The notes under the pieces: generated by a model
What the model saw: only the letters and a program-made list of their open reading frames with translations
What the model was told of the DNA's origin: nothing
The model's database searches: none
Part shown: positions 1-7,437 of the stretch, piece by piece
How positions within the stretch are numbered: the stretch's first letter is position 1
Layout of the letters: each line of letters begins with the position of its first letter
Translations under genes and position numbers: made by a program
NCBI GenBank assembly: GCA_903913285.1
Contig: CAIWKO010000035.1
Location: 41,132-105,131, forward strand
Source: an uncultured Bacteroidales bacterium
GTDB taxonomy: Bacteria > Bacteroidota > Bacteroidia > Bacteroidales > CAIWKO01
Direction: 5' to 3'
Length of the DNA stretch: 64,000 nucleotides

Positions 1-27
1 TTGTTCGATTTTAGTTGTATCGTTCAT
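1..27 (-). CDS. Possible 5' end of a gene running off the left edge
   Basis: Reading leftwards, an ATG at 27-25 begins nine sense codons (MNDTTKIEQ) that continue past the window edge. The bases just before the ATG contain an AAAG stretch that could serve as a weak ribosome site. Nothing about the product can be said from nine residues, and the call is only that a minus-strand gene may start here. Confidence 0.3.
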
Positions 28-164
28 CTTTCAAAAGTAATAAAATTTAATCAAACAAATCACCTTAATCAGCAGTTCAGACAATTTTTCCCTAATCATC
101 TGGCTTTTAAGTTCCGCCCTGTTTCACTTCCGGCTTCGGTCTCCCGTCTTCCAACTATTCACTA

Positions 165-1382
165 TTATCTAACCAGTGAAACATCCCCCTTTTTCATCTC
201 CTTCTCCCCATTCTTAAAGGTGATCTCCGCCCAATAAGCATAAACTCCTGCTTCGCATTTCTTCCCACTATATGTTCCATCCCAAGCCCCGTTAATATCT
301 TTTGTTTCAAACACCATATTGCCCCAGCGGTTGTATACCTGCAAATGCAAGCTATCTATTTCGGGCCCGCGCACCCGAAACACATCGTTTGCCCCATCGC
401 CGTTAGGGGAGAAGATATTGGGGATATATACGATATTTTTATTACAACTTTCATCCACTGTAACGGTAACTGTATCGCTTGTAATATCGTATTTAAAATC
501 TTCAAGCTTTAAAACATAACTTGTGGTAGTTGTGGGTGAAACGGTTAAATAACTGCTTGTATCAATTAACTCGCCGCCAAAAGTATACCATTTATACAGG
601 TATTCATCGTAGCGTTGCATACCCAGTTTTACACTTTCTCCTTTACAAATGGTAATATCCCTGCCTGCCTTTGCTGTATTTACTGGTGCATCGCACTCAT
701 ATACCGCCACATCATCAAGCAAATAATAAGCAACACCATCTGCAATCCCATTTAGATTAATGTAATTAGTTTGGCTATTTGTTTTAAAATTTCCAAATGT
801 AAAAAAGCGTTCACCTCCGGCAGCTATGAATGTACCAGATATTTTTACCCAATTTAAAGTATCAGTAATAATATTTAAACTATCATTTGCAATTTGTGGT
901 TTTACATCATATACACCAGAAGAGTCTGTAATAAGACTATCATTTGTAAAATATAAACCTAATGCATCTATTCCATAATACGAGAATGGATTTGAAAGAT
1001 TCACATAAAATGATACACAGTAACTTTCTCCTTGCACTAAAGGATGTTTTAAAGTTCCTTCAATATATTCCCTATAATCTTCATAATATACGAAACAACC
1101 TGTACCTACATATCCATTTCCGGTTCTTGCATATTGATACGTGAATCCATTATCAGGGACACCAACTGTACTAGGATTACTACAAGCATTGAAATATTCT
1201 GATGAACCACTACCTCCCCAGTTTGCCGAAAACCAGTATTTTGCTTTACTTAATTGCCCAAAATTATCAGGACATGAAGAATAATCCTCAAAACTACCGT
1301 TGTAGACTAAATTTTGGCTAAACCCATCTGATATGGATAGTATCCAAAATAGAATGATAAACAGAAGCTTCAGGCGGGGCAT
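165..1382 (-). CDS. T9SS type B sorting domain-containing secreted protein
   Basis: This 405-residue protein begins with a clear signal peptide (residues 1-22, hydrophobic core then DGFSQ). Residues about 23-230 look like a beta-sandwich module of the carbohydrate-binding or jelly-roll kind, opening with the NGSFEDY motif common in such domains. Residues about 238-312 resemble an Ig/PKD-like module. The last 90 residues form a gliding-motility-associated C-terminal (type B) domain, with IPNIFSPNGDGANDVF, VYNRWGNMVFE and WDGTYSGK motifs. It should be exported by Sec and then by the T9SS to the cell surface or medium. Its ligand is unknown. It stands alone on the minus strand. Confidence 0.9.
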   Translation of the reverse strand: MPRLKLLFIILFWILSISDGFSQNLVYNGSFEDYSSCPDNFGQLSKAKYWFSANWGGSGSSEYFNACSNPSTVGVPDNGFTYQYARTGNGYVGTGCFVYYEDYREYIEGTLKHPLVQGESYCVSFYVNLSNPFSYYGIDALGLYFTNDSLITDSSGVYDVKPQIANDSLNIITDTLNWVKISGTFIAAGGERFFTFGNFKTNSQTNYINLNGIADGVAYYLLDDVAVYECDAPVNTAKAGRDITICKGESVKLGMQRYDEYLYKWYTFGGELIDTSSYLTVSPTTTTSYVLKLEDFKYDITSDTVTVTVDESCNKNIVYIPNIFSPNGDGANDVFRVRGPEIDSLHLQVYNRWGNMVFETKDINGAWDGTYSGKKCEAGVYAYWAEITFKNGEKEMKKGDVSLVR

Positions 1383-1454
1383 GTAAATGAAGTATTAATT
1401 GAGATTAAAAGTACAAAATTTATTCATTCAATTATCCATAAAAAAACAGGCAAA

Positions 1455-1482
1455 CAAAAAAGGGCATTGCAAAACGCCCCTT
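1455..1482 (-). terminator. Probable rho-independent terminator
   Basis: A GGGC/GCCC stem (1462-1465 with 1476-1479) is followed on the minus strand by a run of six T. It sits about 55 bp beyond the stop of the 401-aa gene that ends at 1539. The stem is short, so strength is uncertain. Confidence 0.45.
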
Positions 1483-1484
1483 CT

Positions 1485-1525
1485 TTTTACCATTTTACCA
1501 TTTACCATCTACCATCTACCAGATA
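1485..1525. repeat. Imperfect 7-bp tandem repeat (ACCATTT/ACCATCT)
   Basis: Several adjoining copies of a TACCATY-like heptamer fill this short gap between two minus-strand genes. Such intergenic heptamer runs also appear near 62310 and 62932 with the unrelated unit TGATTGG. No function is evident. Confidence 0.5.
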
Positions 1526-1538
1526 CCTCTTCCCTTCC

Positions 1539-2744
1539 TCAAGCATCCGGTGCCGGAGGCCCGTCGTCTATCGGGTCCATAGGGATGTCGATTTCGTTGT
1601 CCGTATCGGGTTCGAGGGTAATGTCTTTATGCCAATCCTGAAAGCCGGGGGCGGTGGCGCTCATGTGTGTGCAGTTGGCGGGAGTATTATCTTTGCCGTA
1701 GGTGCCGTCGTCTTCGGTTTCTTCCGCGTTGGCCACGTATTGAAAAAACACCAGGCCGGTGCCAATGCCATCGTTGGTGGCTGTGTTATACATTTTGCCG
1801 TAAACGTTGGCGTAGCCCGTGCTTGCAGGCGTTGTATCGCCCGAAGTACTCACTTTCTGCAGCGCGATGCTGAGTTTAGCAACCTCTCCATCCACCACCT
1901 TAATCTTGTTTTTAAACACCGTGATATAGGCTTTGTTTTCGCACCTGAGCGCCCAACTGCCCGAAGCCAGACTGTAGAGCGTCAGCAAACCTTTTTTGCT
2001 GCTTTTCCGCACCACGGTGGTGATATCGTTGGTAGCCGTAACCTTCACTTTTTCCAGCGGAGCCCCGGTGTCGGCATCCGTAATAAAGGCCACCAGCGAT
2101 TTGTGGTGCGACCCCACCGGCGTAATTACTTTGATGGCAGCCCGCCATTCCGGGTAGAGCGATGGTTTGTACGCAAAAATTATTTTACCGATATATTTTT
2201 GCGACAGACTGAGTTTTTTCAGCAAGGCAGGAATAGGATCGGTGCCTATAGATTTTTTCTTACTGATAAGCAATTGAGGCAAACTTTTTGCATCGCCGAA
2301 TTTGGTGATGGCTTTGGTCATCGTAACGATGTCGGCAGCATCCAGTTCGGTGAAACTGGTCAGGTTGTCGCTCATCAAGTCTCTCAATTTGCTTGCCCGG
2401 TCGAAAGCCTCGTTGGCTTCGGCTTTAATGATAAAATAAATAGATTTGTCGAGCTCAACTTCGAGTTTGGTGAGCCCCAGTTGATGTGCCTGCACCACGC
2501 AGCGCGCGGCAAAGGGGATGACGGTTTCGCCCATCACAATTTTCAGATTTATTTTGTCGGTGCTCAAGCCCTCCGATTCTAAAGCCTGAATCATACGTGC
2601 TTTTTCAATATCCACAAGTATGGCATCGTGATTGGCTTTTTCGGCCGGGTAGGTTGCTATGGTGTTTAATTCTGTGGCGTGATCGTCCAGAAGATTTTTG
2701 CCTCTTATGCCTGCATTATAGCGGGAATTATATTTTCTTCTCAT
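1539..2744 (-). CDS. Unknown protein with carboxypeptidase-regulatory-like C-terminal module
   Basis: The 401-residue product has no signal peptide. Residues about 1-200 are largely helical. Residues about 215-300 (LVAFITDADTGAPLEKVKVTATN and following) read as a beta-sandwich of the carboxypeptidase-regulatory or Ig-like type, and the end is acidic and proline-rich (IDIPMDPIDDGPPAPDA). No catalytic motif is visible and I cannot assign a function. Its ATG lies 11 nt after the stop of the heptad-repeat ORF at 2756-3214, so the two are probably co-transcribed and perhaps translationally coupled. Base composition is more G/C-rich than the flanking A/T-rich intergenic DNA. Confidence 0.7.
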   Translation of the reverse strand: MRRKYNSRYNAGIRGKNLLDDHATELNTIATYPAEKANHDAILVDIEKARMIQALESEGLSTDKINLKIVMGETVIPFAARCVVQAHQLGLTKLEVELDKSIYFIIKAEANEAFDRASKLRDLMSDNLTSFTELDAADIVTMTKAITKFGDAKSLPQLLISKKKSIGTDPIPALLKKLSLSQKYIGKIIFAYKPSLYPEWRAAIKVITPVGSHHKSLVAFITDADTGAPLEKVKVTATNDITTVVRKSSKKGLLTLYSLASGSWALRCENKAYITVFKNKIKVVDGEVAKLSIALQKVSTSGDTTPASTGYANVYGKMYNTATNDGIGTGLVFFQYVANAEETEDDGTYGKDNTPANCTHMSATAPGFQDWHKDITLEPDTDNEIDIPMDPIDDGPPAPDA

Positions 2745-2755
2745 TTTATTTGGGT

Positions 2756-3214
2756 TTAATTTATAATTAATTGATTTATACTATATTTAAACTGTGATTT
2801 ATTTTGAACAGATGCGAAAAAAATCATTTCCTGATGGGCCGCGTCATAAACCTGATGGGCCGCGTCATAAACCTGATGGGCCGCGTCATAAACCTGATGG
2901 GCCGGGTCATAAACCTGATGGGCCGCGTCATAAACCTGATGGGCCGCGTTATAAACATGATGGGCCGCGTCATAAACCTGGAAGGCCGCGTCATAAACTT
3001 GATGGGCCGCGTTATAAACCTGATGGGCCGCGTCATAAACAGGATGGTCCGCATCATAAACAAGATGGGCCGCGTCATAAACCGTGCAAACCCCGTTTTC
3101 GCCATCGCCTGAAGTATTCCGAACATCACTTTCAGGCAGGTTTTTCAAACCATAATAAACCTTATCAGCAAAAACTGCATACTGCAAAATATCGGAATGT
3201 TGTTGAGCGTCCAT
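2756..3214 (-). CDS. Heptad-repeat protein of unknown function, directly upstream of the 401-aa gene
   Basis: This 152-residue ORF has a non-repetitive head of about 43 residues (MDAQQHSDILQYAVFADK...), then TSGDGENGVC, then about 12 heptads of consensus VYDAAHQ, then a tail EMIFF-ASVQNKSQFKYS-INQLIIN. All units are exactly 21 bp, so the frame stays open. The flanks TSG..EN.VC and EMIFF...QNK.QFKY also border the different repeat array at 63286-63600, which argues that this frame and strand are the biologically relevant ones. No signal peptide or known domain is visible. The gene lies between a WYL regulator and the 401-aa gene on the same strand. Function is unknown; whether a protein is made is not proven. 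Confidence 0.55.
   Translation of the reverse strand: MDAQQHSDILQYAVFADKVYYGLKNLPESDVRNTSGDGENGVCTVYDAAHLVYDADHPVYDAAHQVYNAAHQVYDAAFQVYDAAHHVYNAAHQVYDAAHQVYDPAHQVYDAAHQVYDAAHQVYDAAHQEMIFFASVQNKSQFKYSINQLIIN
2831..3082. repeat. 21-bp tandem array 1 (12 units)
   Basis: Unit on the plus strand: CTGATGGGCCGCGTCATAAA plus C. Units start at 2831, 2852, 2873 and every 21 bp to 3062. Most differ by one or two substitutions and none by an indel. Because 21 is a multiple of three, several frames stay open on both strands; only the minus-strand VYDAAHQ frame has flanks conserved at another locus. Confidence 0.95.
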
Positions 3215-3377
3215 ACTCTTGTTTCAATTTTGATTTTACAAAATTAAAAACCGGTAATGTCAGCAACTGATTTTCTAAAAAAAAATGAAAAAATTTTTTA
3301 AAGAGATAAAAAATTTTCAGAAATGGCTTTAAACCAGCATTGCAAAAAAGTTCACAATACTATTATATACAGTTTAT

Positions 3378-4310
3378 CTAACTGTTATTTGTACCAAAAC
3401 GCCACTTTTTCATCTTAGTATAGCCGTCTTTGCAATGCCGTTTCAAAAAATCTACAAAATCTTTGGGTTTTATCACTTCAATATCGTCCATCAAGCCCAT
3501 CACAAACCTGCCGATGCCATACACCGAACAAATGGGTGCATCCAGCAGCCAGTGCGTGTTGTCGGTTTTGGTGAGGTATGCCGCCGCCGCGGGATACTCT
3601 TCCAGCAGCAAATTGGCAGCACGCACGTTCAACTTCAGCTGATACTGCACGGTGTGGCTGCTGTTCATCCTGAAAATATCGGTATAGCCCGCGTCGTGCA
3701 GCGGCTCAAATTTCCATGCGGTATCTAAAACTTCCACCCGGCCGATGCGGGCAATTTTAAAAAGTTTGTTTTTTTGATCTTCCGGATCGTAGCACCACAA
3801 CTGTATAAAATTAAGTTCAAACCGAAAGGGTTCAACCAGCCTGTCGCGGGTGGTTTCGCTGTTGGCCGAAGCATAATCCTTAAGCACCACCTGCTTTTGT
3901 TGCCTGATAGCATCGCTCAAAGCCTGTATGTTCACCGAGATCTGAGGCACTTCAATGGTTTGAGCCAGCAATTTGAACTCCGCAAAACGGCTGATCTTGT
4001 TTCTCAGAGTTTGTTTCACGGGGTTGGTTTCGTCCAGACTATCGATGCCTTTAAGCAGCATAGCCGCTTCAATATCGTTAAAACAAAGCAGGTCGAAAAA
4101 CAATTTAAAAAAAGGCGACATCCGCCTGATGCTTTTAATGCCGTCGTTGTCGTCAATTTCGATACCTTTTTCCTTAAACAGCTTAATATACCGCGAAACG
4201 GTTTGTTCCGAAACCTCCAGCCGTTCGGCCAGATCGCCAACGCTGTAGCGGGTGTTGTCGGCAAGCAAAATCATTGCATGCATCAATCGTTCAAGCCGTG
4301 CCTGTTCCAT
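3378..4310 (-). CDS. HTH and WYL-domain transcriptional regulator
   Basis: The 310-residue protein opens with a DeoR/HTH_11-type winged helix (residues about 8-55, YSVGDLAERLEVSEQTVSRYIKLFKEKG). A WYL-type domain follows at about 130-230 (LKDYASANSE..DRLVEPFRFE..FIQLWCYDPEDQKNKLFKIARIGRVEVL), and then a WCX-like C-terminal domain. WYL proteins bind ligands, sometimes nucleic acid, and act as repressors or activators. It sits 163 bp upstream of the heptad-repeat ORF on the same strand and may control that locus, but this is only inferred from position. Target genes are unknown. Confidence 0.85.
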   Translation of the reverse strand: MEQARLERLMHAMILLADNTRYSVGDLAERLEVSEQTVSRYIKLFKEKGIEIDDNDGIKSIRRMSPFFKLFFDLLCFNDIEAAMLLKGIDSLDETNPVKQTLRNKISRFAEFKLLAQTIEVPQISVNIQALSDAIRQQKQVVLKDYASANSETTRDRLVEPFRFELNFIQLWCYDPEDQKNKLFKIARIGRVEVLDTAWKFEPLHDAGYTDIFRMNSSHTVQYQLKLNVRAANLLLEEYPAAAAYLTKTDNTHWLLDAPICSVYGIGRFVMGLMDDIEVIKPKDFVDFLKRHCKDGYTKMKKWRFGTNNS

Positions 4311-4376
4311 AGATGATGCTAAATTATAAAAAAAATCAAAACATAATTAGATTTCTTTTTATTAAATAAATTGTTG

Positions 4377-4384
4377 TATCTTTG
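4377..4384 (+). promoter_or_regulatory. Bacteroidota -7 promoter motif TATCTTTG
   Basis: An exact TAnnTTTG match 18 bp before the ATG at 4402. It is followed by a strong purine-rich ribosome site (GGGGAGGAAAA, 4386-4396), which is unusual for this phylum. Confidence 0.6.
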
Positions 4385-4401
4385 AGGGGAGGAAAATATT
4401 T

Positions 4402-6417
4402 ATGAAAAGAATTATTTTACTTTTTCTAGTAATGTTTCAAATACATCTGGTTAAAGCACAATGGCAACCAACTAATGGTCCTTATGGCGGAAGAACAAAT
4501 TGTATTACCTACTTAGGAACCAATTTATTTGCGGGCACCAATAACAACGGAGTATTTTTATCTACAGATAATGGACTGAATTGGACTCAGGTAAATAATG
4601 GATTAACTAGTAAAACGGTTTTTGCACTTGCAGTTAATGGATCAACTATTTATGCAGGCACTACAAACGGAGTTTATACTTCCACCAATAATGGCTCAAA
4701 TTGGATTCATAAAGGTACTTTTCCTACCTATATAACATGTTTTCTATTTGTTGATAGCACCATCTTTGTTGGAACACAATATGACAGATTGTATAGAACC
4801 ACATTAAATGATACTATTTGGACACCTATCACTCTTGGAAATACAGGTATATGGGTCACTTGTTTAACGAAAACAAACACATGTCTTTTTGCAGGAACAT
4901 ATAGCGACGGAATATACAGGTCATGCGATCATGGTGGAACCTGGTCTGCAATAAACAATGGAATTTCACAACAAAAGATTCAATCTATATTTTATGATGG
5001 TACAAAAATATATGCAGGGGCAACATGTCATGATTTATTTCTTTCCTCAGATAGCGGAAGCACATGGGTTGACGCGAATAATGGTATAACGAGTAATGTG
5101 CTATCATTTGCAAAGGATGATTCTAACCTTTATGCGGCAACCTGGAATGGCGGCGTTTGTCGAATGCCTGTCAATGGCAGCAGTTGGTCTGCTATTAATA
5201 CGGGTTTGACGACGCAATGGACTAATGCCATTACAACTTTTAATGGTAATATTTTTGTAAGTACATTTGGAGAAGGAATCTATTTTTCTAATAATTTTGG
5301 TAAAAGTTGGACACAACACAATAATGGGCTTGTTGGAACATATATAAAATCAATGGTAAAAATAAGAGAAAAGATTGTTGCTACTTCCGACAACTATAAT
5401 TTGTATATCTCTGATAATACTGTTAACAGTTGGCCCACTAACGATATAATTACGCATTCCATAAACTTAGGAAACTTATCTGCCATTGCTGCCTCTGATT
5501 CTACTTTGTATTTAGCCTGTGACACATTATTGTTACTTTCTTCGGACACTGGAAATACATGGTCGGCAATTAGCCAAATCCCGACGGCAACATCGCTAAC
5601 CTTAAACGATACTGACATTATTATGGGAACAACTGGCAAAGGTGTATATTTGTCTCACGATAATGGGGCACAATGGATCCCCCTTAACCCGGAATTGCTT
5701 TCATTTAATTATGTTTATGCCAGTGCTCTTATCGGACATACTATTTTTGATGCGGCAAATCAAGACTACGGCCTATACTCATCAGACGATTACGGTGTCA
5801 GTTGGCATTATTCCATACTTGGAGGAGATATCATGGCCATGCAAACATACCATAATAAAGTATTTGCCGGGACGTTGAATTATGGGATTTACTTTACTAC
5901 AGATACCGGGCAAATCTGGCATAATGCTATTGGAAATGTTTCCATATTCTCTCTTACTGCAGACGATTCGATTCTATTAGCTTCAACAGGTCAGGGAGAT
6001 GTTCTAATTTCGATAGATGATGGTAATACTTGGAATATGGTTGATAACGGTTCAATAAAACTGCCAATTTCTTTTATAAAAATATTCGGGTCTGAAGTTT
6101 ATGCAGGAACTTACGGTCGTGGTATTTGGAAAAGTTCATTATCAGAACTAATAAATAATACCATTATTACAAAATTGAATTCCAATTCCAATTCAGATTT
6201 TTCTTTATTTCCAAACCCTGCAAATGATCATATAACAATTGAGACTCCAATAAAGACAAGAATAGAAATTATTAATATGGAGGGTCAAATTATTACTTCA
6301 TTCGATAATGTATATTATGAAAAGACAATTGATATAAGGAGATTATCATCCGGCGTTTATATTATTAAAGCAATTACTGAAAAGGGAAGTAGCGTAAAGA
6401 AATTTATTAAAGAATAA
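4402..6417 (+). CDS. T9SS type A sorting protein with BNR/sortilin-like beta-propeller repeats
   Basis: The 671-residue product has a signal peptide (MKRIILLFLVMFQIHLVKAQ). Residues about 21-590 contain repeated blades with the pattern GxxxSxDxGxxW (LSTDNGLNWTQVNNGL, TSTNNGSNWI, LSSDSGSTWVDANNG, ISIDDGNTWN), typical of YCF48/BNR-like propellers. The last 75 residues are a type A T9SS domain (FSLFPNPANDHITIE, then SSGVYIIKA..GSSVKKFIK). It is expected at the cell surface or released after cleavage of that domain. The binding target is unknown. A good ribosome site and promoter motif support the start. Confidence 0.9.
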   Translation: MKRIILLFLVMFQIHLVKAQWQPTNGPYGGRTNCITYLGTNLFAGTNNNGVFLSTDNGLNWTQVNNGLTSKTVFALAVNGSTIYAGTTNGVYTSTNNGSNWIHKGTFPTYITCFLFVDSTIFVGTQYDRLYRTTLNDTIWTPITLGNTGIWVTCLTKTNTCLFAGTYSDGIYRSCDHGGTWSAINNGISQQKIQSIFYDGTKIYAGATCHDLFLSSDSGSTWVDANNGITSNVLSFAKDDSNLYAATWNGGVCRMPVNGSSWSAINTGLTTQWTNAITTFNGNIFVSTFGEGIYFSNNFGKSWTQHNNGLVGTYIKSMVKIREKIVATSDNYNLYISDNTVNSWPTNDIITHSINLGNLSAIAASDSTLYLACDTLLLLSSDTGNTWSAISQIPTATSLTLNDTDIIMGTTGKGVYLSHDNGAQWIPLNPELLSFNYVYASALIGHTIFDAANQDYGLYSSDDYGVSWHYSILGGDIMAMQTYHNKVFAGTLNYGIYFTTDTGQIWHNAIGNVSIFSLTADDSILLASTGQGDVLISIDDGNTWNMVDNGSIKLPISFIKIFGSEVYAGTYGRGIWKSSLSELINNTIITKLNSNSNSDFSLFPNPANDHITIETPIKTRIEIINMEGQIITSFDNVYYEKTIDIRRLSSGVYIIKAITEKGSSVKKFIKE

Positions 6418-6525
6418 CCCCCCTTTTTCACCTTCTCCTCCGCTTCCCCTAAACCCCTAAACCGCTAATCATGGCTTATGGCTAATGGCTTTTGGCTATT
6501 CCTATCGCCAATCACCAATTTTTAC

Positions 6526-6533
6526 TATATTTG
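6526..6533 (+). promoter_or_regulatory. Bacteroidota -7 promoter motif TATATTTG
   Basis: An exact TAnnTTTG match 30 bp before the ATG at 6564. It supports 6564 rather than the upstream ATG at 6492, which lies before the motif. Confidence 0.55.
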
Positions 6534-6563
6534 CAATCGCATCATACCTCAACATCAAACATT

Positions 6564-6872
6564 ATGGCAGCAAAAAAACACTCTACCATCTCCATACTCA
6601 CCGGCGTATTATCGCTGATGATGTGCTGGTTTTTCTGGATCCCGGTCTACGGCATCATCATCACGGTGTTCACCATGGCCTTGTCGGTAACCGCCATCAT
6701 CACCGGGCGCAAATTCATCAAACTCAGCAAACAGAAGGCCGAAGTATGCCACCGTGCGCAGATGCAAAATGCCCGCTACGGTTTGGTGCTTGGCTTTATC
6801 GGAATATTTATGTCGGTAATTTGCTTTATTGCTGCATTATTATTTACTTTGTACTATCATTTATTAACCTGA
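6564..6872 (+). CDS. Small integral membrane protein, paralogue of its neighbour
   Basis: From the ATG at 6564 the product has 102 residues (MAAKKHSTISI...). Two hydrophobic segments separated by a basic cytoplasmic-looking loop (GRKFIKLSKQKAEVCHRAQMQNARYG) are followed by a third, FIGIFMSVICFIAALLFTLYYH. The layout, with a glycine-rich central part, resembles DUF4190-like small membrane proteins, but this is not certain. An earlier in-frame ATG at 6492 is rejected because it precedes the promoter motif and adds a non-conserved-looking leader. The next gene begins 25 bp later and has a similar layout, so the two probably form an operon. Confidence 0.7.
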   Translation: MAAKKHSTISILTGVLSLMMCWFFWIPVYGIIITVFTMALSVTAIITGRKFIKLSKQKAEVCHRAQMQNARYGLVLGFIGIFMSVICFIAALLFTLYYHLLT

Positions 6873-6897
6873 TAAACTTGTAAAAAATAGATTCACA

Positions 6898-7257
6898 ATG
6901 GAACAAATAAACACCGAAATCACTCAAAAAGAATTCCTGCCCGAAGCCGGCACTGCTCTTACCTACAGCATTTGGGGCAATGCAGTTAGTTTTCTCTACA
7001 TGATCCCCTTTCTGGGCATACTGGCCTGCGTAGCCGGAGTTATCATCAGCATCGTTGGCATGACCAAAGGCCGCGGCGGCATGGAACTATGGAAAACCGA
7101 CAAACAACGCTACCATGGCGGTTCGTTTGCCAAAACCCTCATTGCATTCATACTTGGCATCGTGGGCATAGTGCAGGGCGCATTGCTTTCTATCTACGGG
7201 GTTGTTTTCACCGTTTTGATTATGAGCAGAGGCTTTCATTCCCATTTATTGTTTTAG
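6898..7257 (+). CDS. Small integral membrane protein, second of a pair
   Basis: The 119-residue product has hydrophobic segments at about 30-55 (NAVSFLYMIPFLGILACVAGVIISIVG) and 80-110, separated by a basic loop (TKGRGGMELWKTDKQRYHGGSFAKT). The pattern matches the 102-aa protein just upstream and suggests an ancient tandem duplication of a DUF4190-like module. There are no catalytic motifs. Function is unknown, and it is presumably in the inner membrane. Confidence 0.7.
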   Translation: MEQINTEITQKEFLPEAGTALTYSIWGNAVSFLYMIPFLGILACVAGVIISIVGMTKGRGGMELWKTDKQRYHGGSFAKTLIAFILGIVGIVQGALLSIYGVVFTVLIMSRGFHSHLLF

Positions 7258-7437
7258 AGATACTATTGCATTATAAAAAACTTCTGTTTGTCTTCCCGTC
7301 TTCGCGGATGCAATTTAGTATACACTAACTGTGTAACAGATTCTTTATTTGTGTTAATTTTAGTTTAATGACCTAAAAATAACACCAATTATCAAAAGCA
7401 TTGAATAAATTTACCGCCTAAATAAATCAAAATTTTT

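Noticed and set aside
1..237. Plus-strand ORF beginning at base 1
   Set aside because: It has a TTG at the edge, no recognisable product, and overlaps the end of the type B T9SS gene on the other strand.
1467..2582. Long plus-strand ORF of 371 codons opposite the 401-aa gene
   Set aside because: It reads as low-complexity Phe/His/Arg-rich protein without domains, as expected from antisense of a G/C-rich gene.
2831..3082. 21-bp array as a CRISPR or as coding on the plus strand
   Set aside because: No spacers exist. Plus-strand frames stay open only because 21 is a multiple of three; the conserved flanks support the minus-strand frame.
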